A stretch of 21,547 nucleotides of DNA from SURF-32 sp964648365 (GTDB taxonomy: Bacteria > Planctomycetota > Phycisphaerae > UBA1845): positions 1-21,547 of the forward strand of contig CAZYLK010000098.1 of assembly GCA_964648365.1 (NCBI GenBank), given 5' to 3'. Position numbers and translations under genes: made by a program. A model generated the notes under the pieces. It made no database searches, was not told where the DNA came from, and saw only the letters and a program-made list of their open reading frames with translations. Below are positions 15,901-21,547 of this stretch, piece by piece. Position 1 is the stretch's first letter; each line of letters starts with the position of its first letter.

Positions 15901-16489
15901 CTTGCAGCCGCGCGCCGTCTACGGTTTCTGGCCCTGCCAGAGCGACGGCGACTCATTGATCGTCTTCGATCCCAACGACCACACCCGCGTCCTGGAAACC
16001 TTCGACTTCCCCCGCCAGCGCAAGGCCCCTTACTGGTGCCTCAGCGACTTCTTCCGCCCCGTCACTGACGATCAGATGGACGTGGTGGCGTTTTCGCTGG
16101 TGACGGTCGGCTCGAAAGTCTCCGACATCGCCCGCGAGTGGTTCGCCGCCGACCGCTATACCGACTACCTCCACCTCCACGGCCTGGGCGTCGAATCGGC
16201 CGAGGCGATGGCCGAGTACATCCACAAACAGATCCGCGGCGAGTGGGGCATCGCCGATCAGGACCCGCGCGACAAGCAACTCATCTTCAAGCAAAAATAC
16301 CGCGGCTCAAGATACAGCTTCGGCTACCCCGCCTGCCCGCGGCTCGAAGATCAGCTCAAACTCTGGCCGCTGCTCAAGCCCGAGCGCATCGGCGTAACGC
16401 TGTCCGAAGAGTTCCAGCTCGAGCCGGAGCAGTCGACCACGGCGCTGATCACGCATCACCGGCAGGCGAAGTACTTTAATGTGGTCTGA
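12950..16489 (+). CDS. metH: Cobalamin-dependent methionine synthase MetH
   Basis: This 1179-residue cytoplasmic enzyme transfers a methyl group from 5-methyltetrahydrofolate through cobalamin to homocysteine. All four modules are present. The homocysteine module (about 1-300) starts VLVFDGAMGTAVQ and has zinc ligands C223 (LNCATG) and C289-C290 (GGCCGTT). The folate module (about 335-600) has GERTNANGSKKF and IDSTE. The cobalamin module (about 640-840) has the axial-ligand motif DVHDIGKN with His726. The AdoMet-binding reactivation domain (about 918-1179) has the FGYPACP motif. Between the last two lies an unusually long acidic, Pro/Gly-rich linker (about 844-918). The length is close to E. 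coli MetH (1227). The nearest GGAG to ATG 12950 is 12 bases away, rather far. It is a single-gene unit with its own promoter. Confidence 0.97.
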   Translation: MPNILEIARERVLVFDGAMGTAVQAADLSLDDYMGHENCTDVVTDTRPDLIRDVHRAYLSVGCDAVMSNTFGANKIVLGEFGLQDRTVELNRRSVELAREVIAEFSSVRQPRFVIGSMGPGTKLPTLGQTTWDALVDSYSAQARGLIEGGVDAFLVETCQDILQAKSAVVACIDAMKAAGVEIPIFTTVTVETTGTMLVGTEIGAALTALEAYPEIKAIGLNCATGPQEMSDYVRFLSRHSDRMLLIQPNAGLPQLVDGKPHYALTPRELSRWLLEFIEQDGVNMVGGCCGTTPQHLAAVVDAVGTRKPVARKWRSEPSVSSVYQSVTIRQDNDILAIGERTNANGSKKFRELLAAGDIDGMVRMGREQVQHGSHCLDVCAAYVGRDEVADMTGLLKRFVTDVTVPLVIDSTEVNVLEASLKLAGGRCIINSINLEDGEEKLDRICQLARRHGAALIALTIDEEGMAKTADRKLAVAKRIHDLVVNRHGLKPGDLIFDPLTFTICTGNEDDRKLALETLDGIAAIKAELPGVHFVLGVSNVSFGVRPPVRRVLNSVFLHHARERGLDAAIIHVAGIEPLFKIAENHRKLAEDLVFDRRREGYDPLQLLLAELADQQTTETKTKERPKDVRERLKRRIIDGDRVDLEDDLDEAMQTYQPLEIINDILLDGMKVVGDLFGAGQMQLPFVLQSAETMKAAVKHLEPFMERIEGQSKGKIVLATVRGDVHDIGKNLVDIILTNNGYQVYNIGIKQPINTIIEAFNEHKADAIGMSGLLVKSTVVMRENLPVLNERGIAAPVILGGAALTRKYVEDDLRPEYGGALFYAKDAFDGLRLMDRIMAGEFRTSAPAPVKRPEPVGVGGPGERFGAGDDDGIDGRDADASIPEPPTADDRSRGEDGPKRPPIAPISDISRTEPVPQPPFWGARVIEQIDVKAPLSYINENMLFQVQWGYRKARRSPEDFARYINDEVRPIYRKLVEQCEREEILQPRAVYGFWPCQSDGDSLIVFDPNDHTRVLETFDFPRQRKAPYWCLSDFFRPVTDDQMDVVAFSLVTVGSKVSDIAREWFAADRYTDYLHLHGLGVESAEAMAEYIHKQIRGEWGIADQDPRDKQLIFKQKYRGSRYSFGYPACPRLEDQLKLWPLLKPERIGVTLSEEFQLEPEQSTTALITHHRQAKYFNVV

Positions 16490-16496
16490 CGCCGGA

Positions 16497-16580
16497 AATG
16501 TCGAATGTCGAATGTCGAATGTCGAATGTCGAAAGCAGAAGAGCGAGTGTCGAATAGCGAATAACGAATAACGAATGACG
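16497..16580. repeat. Heptamer tandem array, 12 in-register units
   Basis: Starting 8 bases after the metH stop there are five perfect AATGTCG units (16497-16531). Seven diverged units follow without loss of register: AAAGCAG, AAGAGCG, AGTGTCG, AATAGCG, AATAACG, AATAACG and AATGACG (to 16580). The consensus is roughly AATRNCG. This resembles the short tandemly repeated repetitive heptamers described in cyanobacteria. No protein frame or CRISPR-like spacer pattern applies. Confidence 0.9.
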
Positions 16581-16687
16581 GGGGCGTTACGCGTGTCTTG
16601 CGCCTTGGAATCCAGCCCTTCCACCGTGCGATTCTCGAACCAAAACGCACCTTCGAGATCGTCCGGAACGATCCGCAACGCACCAGC

Positions 16688-16923
16688 CCAGAGTTGCCCC
16701 GAAGGGGCCGAAACATACCAGCCCAGGGCAACGCCCTGGGTGGAAGGCGCAGGATGGACCAAGCCCTGAAAGGGCGGCACAATCCCGCGCGACTCTCGGC
16801 CTCCGCCGCTTGTTTCGTCCTTACAGGGCTAGTGGTTCGACGCCGCCCGTCACCCAGGGCGGCGCTGCGCTCGGCCCTGATCTGGTATGTTCGGCCCCTC
16901 CGGGGCAACCCTTCCAACTCTGG
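16688..16923. repeat. 236-base element with long imperfect inverted arms
   Basis: The left end CCAGAGTTG (16688-16696) matches inverted CAACTCTGG at 16915-16923. Inside, further matched blocks occur in mirror order: TTGCCCC..GGGGCCG with CGGCCCC..GGGGCAA, AACATACCAG with CTGGTATGTT, CCCAGGGC with GCCCTGA and CCCAGGGC, and AGCCCTG with CAGGGCT. The arms are about 95-100 bases around a short centre (about 16780-16815). There is no transposase. A transcript would fold into one long hairpin. I recall very similar sequence scattered between genes in planctomycetes and other phyla, but this is memory, not a search. Confidence 0.75.
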
Positions 16924-17167
16924 CGCAGCCCCTGCAACCGCTTTGACGTTGTCCCACTTCCGTCATCGTGAGTTAACATGTCCATTCGCGCCAAGGTCGC
17001 GAAGGTCTGCCTCACGATGTCTCAAGTCGCTCAGCAACGGTGGGATAGCGCCCGTGTGCCTCGTCTCCGCGCTGCCCCCTGAACAAGACGCACGGCGGCC
17101 GCGACGCTCGACACCGTGTGCCTCGGCGGGTAGAATGGGCGTTGGCTCTTGAGAGGAGGCGTACGGG

Positions 17168-19003
17168 ATGCCCACCCAGTGCAAGTCGACTGTGTTCTGC
17201 GGATTGGCGTTGTCGGCCGCGGTCGCGGGTTCGGCCCGCGGCGGCGAACCGCCGATCCGCCCTGCGTCGGATGGTCCGAATATCGTCATCTTCATGACGG
17301 ATGATCAGCGGTGGGACACGATCACGCCGGAGATCATGCCGCTGCTCAATCAGCGTCTGATCGAGCAGGGAATCCTGTTCATCAATGCGTTCGTGAATAA
17401 CCCTATATGCTGTCCCATTCGGGCCACGCTGCTCTCGGGCGGGTTCTATTCTCACGAGACGCAGGTTCTGTCGAACCAGATCCAGGGCGGCGCCGCACGG
17501 AGCTTCAACGATGCCCGTGCGCTGCCCGTCATCGCCCAGCGGCAGGGCTACTACACGGGCTTCGTGGGCAAGTACATGAACGAGTTCCAGTTCGTCACCG
17601 GCGTCGACGTCCACGGCGAGCCGATCGAGCCGCGCCACTACGTTCCACCCGGATGGGATCTCTTCGCCGTCGAGCACAAGTTCAAGGACTGGTTCGGTTT
17701 CGAGTTCTGGATTGGCCGCTCGACGGACGCCGGCCCTGCAAGCGGGCTTTACCTTCCGGACGAGCGTGACGAGCTTGAGCCGTTCCTGCGCCAGGCCGGG
17801 ATCGACGCCCACGTGTCCCATTTCTTCGAAACGCTGGACTACGAAAACCTGCCCTACATCACGCGGTTTGACGCGGCCGTCGCGTCGAGCTTTATCCGTG
17901 ATGCGGCGGTGCAGGAACGCCCGTTCTTCCTGCTCGTCGCGACACGTGCTCCGCATGGCCCCGCAACGCCCGAACCCCAATACGAAGACCTCTTTACCGA
18001 CTTTGAGTACCGGGGGCGGTCGTGGGGCGAGGCCGATCTGTCTGACAAGCCGGCGTACGTCGGATTACGAGCCGCTGAGTTTGACGCCTGCCATGCCGCG
18101 CCTCCCTGTGCGGAGGACGAGTTCGCCCGCAACCAGTTGCGCTGCCTGCGGACCGTCGACGATCTGATCGGCGAGATCGTTGATCTCGTGGAATCGGATG
18201 AACACCTTCGCGACAATACATGGTTTTTGTTTCTGTCCGACAACGGATATCTCTGGGGCGAGCACCGGCTCTTCCGCAAGAAGCTCCCGTATGAGGAGAG
18301 CGTCCGCGTTCCGCTGGTGATGCGGACACCGGCGCGGCAGCCGGCCGTAAACGAGGGGATCGTCGCGGCCGGCATGGACGTGGCGGCCACGGTGCTGTCA
18401 TTGATGGGCGTCGAGGGCTACGGCGAGGGACGCCCACTGTCGGCAGAGGCGGATCGCAAGCGGATGATGTGCGAGAGCTTTCGGGTATTCGAGGACGTGC
18501 CGACCTGGGCGTCCTGGCGGACCCGGAAGTGGAAGTACATTCACCACGACACCGGCGAGGCGGAGTTGTACCGGCTGGCCAGAGATTCCTTTGAACTCGA
18601 TAACGTCGTCGAGCAGTTTCCGCGCAGAGCCGATCGCTTCCTGAACAAACTCAAGGGCAGGCGGGCGCTGACGGTGATGGGACCGGAGCGCGACGTGCTC
18701 TGGCATCTGCCCCCGATGCGGCGCGGTATCCACGTCGAACGGCCGATGACTGCCATCGGCGGGAAGCCGCCTTACGAGTGGACCATCGTCGATGACGAGC
18801 GTTACATCCGCGACGACCCGGATGAGTACGTTGACCGGATTCCCGACGGCCTGGAACTGTCGCCGGATGGTGTCCTTTTCGGTGCGCCGACGGAGACGGG
18901 TCTCTTCGAGTTCTTTGTGGAGGTTGCCGATCGGTCGGAGACCAAGCAGCACGGCGGTCCGCAACGGCTCGCCAGCCTGGTAAGGGTCGAAGTGCAGCCG
19001 TAA
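17168..19003 (+). CDS. Exported type I sulfatase with C-terminal Ig-like domain
   Basis: This 611-residue sulfatase would hydrolyse sulfate esters, probably of polysaccharides, outside the cytoplasm. Residues 1-25 form a signal peptide (TVFCGLALSAAVAGSARG). Then come the N-terminal metal site NIVIFMTDDQRWDT and the sulfatase signature ICCPIRATLLSGGFYSHET. C81 of the C-x-P-x-R core is the residue converted to formylglycine. A second metal-site motif, FLSDNGYLWGEH, follows, then KKLPYEESVRVPLVMR, as usual for the family. After the sulfatase fold (to about residue 500) is a putative Ig-type domain (He_PIG-like): IGGKPPYEWTIV, then IPDGLELSPDGVLFGAPTETGLFEFFVEVAD. GGAGG at 17155-17159 sets the start. 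The activating formylglycine-generating enzyme is not in the window. The substrate cannot be told. Confidence 0.93.
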   Translation: MPTQCKSTVFCGLALSAAVAGSARGGEPPIRPASDGPNIVIFMTDDQRWDTITPEIMPLLNQRLIEQGILFINAFVNNPICCPIRATLLSGGFYSHETQVLSNQIQGGAARSFNDARALPVIAQRQGYYTGFVGKYMNEFQFVTGVDVHGEPIEPRHYVPPGWDLFAVEHKFKDWFGFEFWIGRSTDAGPASGLYLPDERDELEPFLRQAGIDAHVSHFFETLDYENLPYITRFDAAVASSFIRDAAVQERPFFLLVATRAPHGPATPEPQYEDLFTDFEYRGRSWGEADLSDKPAYVGLRAAEFDACHAAPPCAEDEFARNQLRCLRTVDDLIGEIVDLVESDEHLRDNTWFLFLSDNGYLWGEHRLFRKKLPYEESVRVPLVMRTPARQPAVNEGIVAAGMDVAATVLSLMGVEGYGEGRPLSAEADRKRMMCESFRVFEDVPTWASWRTRKWKYIHHDTGEAELYRLARDSFELDNVVEQFPRRADRFLNKLKGRRALTVMGPERDVLWHLPPMRRGIHVERPMTAIGGKPPYEWTIVDDERYIRDDPDEYVDRIPDGLELSPDGVLFGAPTETGLFEFFVEVADRSETKQHGGPQRLASLVRVEVQP

Positions 19004-19032
19004 CGGCAGCGCCGCTCAGGGCGACGCCGCAC

Positions 19033-19054
19033 TCCGCCACAAGCGGGCGTTTTT
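19033..19054 (+). terminator. Weak terminator between convergent genes
   Basis: A short stem, TCCGC (19033-19037) with GCGGG (19043-19047), has a CACAA loop and is followed by GCG and TTTTT (19050-19054). It lies in the 50-base gap between the sulfatase and the convergent desulfurase. The stem is short, so confidence is modest. Confidence 0.35.
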
Positions 19055-20226
19055 CACGCCGTTGCCTGCATCGCCCGCACGGCCGCAACGATCATCTCCA
19101 CCGCGCGGTCGATCTCCTCGTCCGTCGTCGTGCGCCCCAGGCTGAATCGTATTGATCCGTGGGCGTACTCGGCGGGCACGTCCATCGCGGCCAGCACGGC
19201 TGAGCGGGTTTCGTTGCGTGCGTGGCAGGCCGCGCCGGGGGAGGCCATCAGGTTCGGCAGGCGGCCGAGGAGGGCGTGGCTGTCGATCGACCTAAAGCCG
19301 ACGTTGAGCGTATTCGGCAACCGCTCGGTCGGGTGGCCGTTGAGTCGTACGTCTTCGCCGAGGGCCGCGCGAAGCCCCTCCCACAGGTGATCGCGACGAC
19401 CCTGAATCTCCGACGACTGGTACCACGATCCGCGAAGTTCCACCGCGATCCGAGCCGCCTCGCCCAGGGCGACGATGTTCGCGACGGGCTCCGTCCCCGG
19501 CCGCAGGCCGCGCTCGTGGCCCGCACCGTGATGGAGCGGCTCGATCTCGACGCCGTCGCGAATGAACAAGGCGCCGATGCCGTGCGGCGCGTACATCTTG
19601 TGTCCCGCGAGCGACAGCAGGTCGACCCCCATGTGGGTGACATCCGTCGCAATCTTGGCGCAGCTCTGCGCCGCATCACAGTGAACGATCGCGCCAACCG
19701 CGTGAGCGATCTCGCAGATTTCCCGGATCGGCTGGATCGTGCCCACCTCGTTATTGGCGTGCATGATCGTGACCAGCACGGTGTCCGGACGCATCGCCGC
19801 GCGGACCTCCTCCGGCCGGACCTGTCCGAATCCGTCCACCGGGAGCACGGTCAGTTCGAACCCGCGATCTGCCAGGTACCCGCACGGATTCAGCACCGCC
19901 GGATGCTCGATCGCCGAGGTTATGATGTGCCCGCGCGTTCGGCCAGCCACCCGAGCCACGCCCTTGATGGCGAGGTTGTTCGATTCCGTACCGCCGGACG
20001 TGAAGATGATCTCGCGTGCCTCGGCCCCCAGCAGCGTGGCCACATGCGCTCGGGCGGTCTTCAGAGCGTCCGACAGGATGCGACCGTTGCCGTGCCGCGA
20101 TGACGGATTCCCGTGAATCTCAGCGAGAAACGGCCATGCCGCCCGCGCCACCCTGGGATCGACCGGCGTGGAGGCGTTGTGGTCGAGGTAGATCGGACCG
20201 GCGGGTGGGGGGCTCGCTGTGGTCAT
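19054..20226 (-). CDS. Cysteine desulfurase (NifS/IscS/selenocysteine-lyase family)
   Basis: This 390-residue pyridoxal-phosphate enzyme would mobilise sulfur (or selenium) from cysteine (or selenocysteine). Family motifs are clear: YLDHNASTPVDP at the N-terminus, IIFTSGGTESNNLAI, HCDAAQS, and GHKMYAPHGIGAL with the PLP lysine K210. HGAGHERGLRPGTEPV and the ending GSIRFSLGRTTTDEEIDRAV follow. The active-site cysteine is C334 in a short loop reading ASPGAACHA. Classical IscS/NifS have SSGSACTS; the GAACH form is what I recall from animal selenocysteine lyases and a set of bacterial relatives. I took ATG 20226; a GTG at 20256 adds ten residues. No scaffold, ferredoxin or selenophosphate genes are visible nearby, so the sulfur acceptor is unknown. 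Naming it iscS or nifS would be unsafe. Confidence 0.9.
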   Translation of the reverse strand: MTTASPPPAGPIYLDHNASTPVDPRVARAAWPFLAEIHGNPSSRHGNGRILSDALKTARAHVATLLGAEAREIIFTSGGTESNNLAIKGVARVAGRTRGHIITSAIEHPAVLNPCGYLADRGFELTVLPVDGFGQVRPEEVRAAMRPDTVLVTIMHANNEVGTIQPIREICEIAHAVGAIVHCDAAQSCAKIATDVTHMGVDLLSLAGHKMYAPHGIGALFIRDGVEIEPLHHGAGHERGLRPGTEPVANIVALGEAARIAVELRGSWYQSSEIQGRRDHLWEGLRAALGEDVRLNGHPTERLPNTLNVGFRSIDSHALLGRLPNLMASPGAACHARNETRSAVLAAMDVPAEYAHGSIRFSLGRTTTDEEIDRAVEMIVAAVRAMQATA

Positions 20227-20737
20227 GGCGGAGTCATACCTCGTCCTGAATTCCACGGCGTCTCGCGTCTAGCCGTTCGCCGCGTGCCTCGGCGATGATA
20301 CTCGCATTCCGCCCGGCCCTCATGCGGTGTCGCTGGCCTGGCCGAGCGACGCGTCTGCGGAGCGCGCGCGTCCCCGCGGCACGAATACCCGGCCCCGCCG
20401 GCCGCGACGGGTCCGAAAAGCGCTACGGCGCTGCACCCCGGCGACCCGATCGCGCGTGCGCCCGGGTCCGCATTCACCGGCGCCGGCCGGTAATCCGCTG
20501 CGGTCGCCGCCACAGATTCTCACAGGTGAGAATCACTGTACTTCGCGTTGTGAAACTGCCTATACATGGGGGCGCTCCGCGTGTCGCGGGGTCGGCCGAC
20601 GCAGCCCGGCGGCTGGCACGAGACGTGCTGGTTATCGGGGCGCGGCCGGGAGTCGTCGGCCGGGGGGCGGAGCAACGCCCGAAGTCGACATCATCGCCGA
20701 TCCGACGGCGCGGCCGCTTAGTTTGGAGGAATGCACG
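20227..20737. other. Divergent intergenic region, desulfurase to serA-like gene
   Basis: This 511-base stretch separates divergent genes and carries no supported coding frame. It has GC-rich low-complexity DNA, one clean palindrome (20515-20534), and shortly after it an AT-richer patch with TATACA (20561-20566) that could be a -10 box. The matching -35 is poor. A GGAGG ribosome site is at 20725-20729. Confidence 0.5.
20515..20534. promoter_or_regulatory. Palindromic operator-like site upstream of the serA-like gene
   Basis: GATTCTCAC (20515-20523) and GTGAGAATC (20526-20534) are perfect 9-base arms around AG. Flanking ACAG and CTGT can extend the pairing after a small bulge. It stands out as AT-rich in very GC-rich surroundings and lies about 27 bases before a possible -10 box. 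The GTGAGAATCA half vaguely recalls metal-regulator boxes, but no regulator can be named. Confidence 0.45.
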
Positions 20738-21547
20738 ATGAAAGTACTCGTTGCCGACACGCTTCCGCCGGAGGGGCTTGCTGATCTGGAACGGTTGGGT
20801 TGCCAGATCATCTGCGATCCGCAACTCAAGGATGATGCGCTGCGCGAGGCCATCCGGACCCTCGAGCCGGAGGTTCTCGTCGTCCGCAGCACGAAGGTGA
20901 CCGGACCGATGCTGACGGCCTCGCCGAAGCTGGCGCTGGTCATCCGGGCGGGCAGCGGCTTTGACACCATCGACGTCGAGACCGCGTCCAGTCGCGGCAT
21001 CCGCGTCTGCAACTGCCCCGGCACGAACTCGGTGGCGGTGGCGGAGCTGACGATCGGCCTGATGATCTCGCTGGACCGGCGGATCGTCGATGAGACCGAC
21101 GACATCCGCAAGCACGTGTGGAACAAGAAGGAATACAGCAAGGCCCGCGGACTCAAGGGTCGTACGCTGGGCGTCGTGGGGCTGGGGCGCATCGGCTACG
21201 AAGTCGCCAAGCGTGCCCGGGCGTTCGACATGCGGCTTATCTACAGCGACGTTGTCGTCAACGCCGCCGCGGAACGGGAACTGGGCATCGCGCAGGTGCC
21301 GTTTGAGGATCTGCTGCGGCAGGCGGACTTCGTCACGCTGCACGTCCCCGGCGGCGCCGAAACCAAGCGGCTGATCGGCAAGCGCGAGCTGGAGATGATG
21401 AAGCCGACGTCGTTTATCCTCAACTGCGCCCGCGGTGGGATCATCGACGAGAAGGCGCTGGGCGACGCGTTGCGAGCCGGCACGATTGCCGGCGCCGCGC
21501 TCGATGTCTATGAAACGGAGCCGGCCGCGACCGATCACGAGTTCCCG
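20738..21547 (+). CDS. serA: D-3-phosphoglycerate dehydrogenase-like (SerA family), 3' end missing
   Basis: The first 270 residues of a D-isomer-specific 2-hydroxyacid dehydrogenase are present, and the frame is open to the window edge. It starts MKVLVADTLPPEGLADLERLG. The substrate region has VRSTKVTGPML and VIRAGSGFDTID; the NAD-binding motif is GVVGLGRIGYEVAKRA. NCARGGIIDE carries the catalytic arginine, and LDVYETEP the usual glutamate region. The catalytic histidine lies beyond the edge. SerA oxidises 3-phosphoglycerate in the first step of serine synthesis. The SGFDTID and N-CPGTNSVAVAELTIGLM stretches fit SerA better than lactate or glycerate dehydrogenases, but without the C-terminal ACT/ASB domain the assignment is not certain. 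GGAGG at 20725-20729 sets the start. Confidence 0.85.
   Translation, partial: MKVLVADTLPPEGLADLERLGCQIICDPQLKDDALREAIRTLEPEVLVVRSTKVTGPMLTASPKLALVIRAGSGFDTIDVETASSRGIRVCNCPGTNSVAVAELTIGLMISLDRRIVDETDDIRKHVWNKKEYSKARGLKGRTLGVVGLGRIGYEVAKRARAFDMRLIYSDVVVNAAAERELGIAQVPFEDLLRQADFVTLHVPGGAETKRLIGKRELEMMKPTSFILNCARGGIIDEKALGDALRAGTIAGAALDVYETEPAATDHEFP

Larger units (their letters stand above)
16490..17167. other. Repeat-rich intergenic region between metH and the sulfatase
   Basis: These 678 bases contain a heptamer array, a long inverted-repeat element and spacer DNA. Frames that are open across it (both strands) owe their length to the repeat arms. The minus-strand frame between 16307 and 16780 gives a tidy segment (WAGALRIVPDDLEGAFWFENRTVEGLDS), but it overlaps the metH end and runs through the repeat. 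I treat it as part of the element, possibly a decayed coding remnant. A typical GGAGG ribosome site for the sulfatase ends the region. Confidence 0.55.

Noticed and set aside
16497..16580. CRISPR array
   Set aside because: Units are 7 bases with no spacers, which fits a heptamer tandem repeat and not a CRISPR.
16598..17152. A 184-residue plus-strand frame and its minus-strand counterpart across the repeat region
   Set aside because: They pass through both arms of the inverted-repeat element, have no domain and no ribosome site.

Overview
The window is GC-rich bacterial DNA, most likely from an uncultured planctomycete (Planctomycetota, Phycisphaerae-like). Three things point there: a secreted protein ending in a dockerin-like GDxDxDGDxDLxDxxxF tail, a secreted sulfatase carrying an Ig-like module, and a membrane protein headed by a CxxCGYxLRGL...CPECG zinc ribbon. 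Lineage is inferred from gene style only; there is no rRNA gene here.

Layout. A lipoprotein runs off the left edge (1-203, minus). A two-gene operon follows: a STAS-domain anti-sigma-factor-antagonist-like protein (520-888) whose stop overlaps the start of a short GspE/PilB-type secretion or pilus ATPase (888-2189). A 645-base non-coding stretch with a good promoter and a long structured leader then leads into three consecutive exported proteins (2835-3293, 3366-4568, 4675-5670), closed by a strong terminator. After another non-coding stretch come a CPA2-type cation:proton antiporter with a CBS pair (6343-8190) and the ribosome-assembly GTPase RsgA (8570-9679). A minus-strand cluster of three genes (11600 down to 9907) encodes two small soluble proteins I cannot name and a zinc-ribbon membrane protein. 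Next is a toxin-antitoxin locus with its own promoter, whose PIN-domain toxin is broken by a one-base frameshift.

The right half holds housekeeping sulfur and one-carbon metabolism: cobalamin-dependent methionine synthase MetH (12950-16489), a repeat-rich intergenic region, a secreted formylglycine-type sulfatase (17168-19003), a NifS-family cysteine desulfurase with a selenocysteine-lyase-like active-site loop (19054-20226, minus), and the start of a SerA-like D-2-hydroxyacid dehydrogenase that runs off the right edge. MetH, the desulfurase and SerA touch linked parts of serine, cysteine and methionine metabolism, but they have separate promoters or orientations, so joint regulation is not shown.

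The most unusual non-coding structure is a 12-unit in-register heptamer array directly behind metH, with a sister heptamer array in the leader at 2539. Next to the first array lies a 236-base element with long imperfect inverted arms. A family of CGGCTT/AAGCC palindromes sits between genes. I saw no tRNA, rRNA, CRISPR array, transposase or prophage genes.
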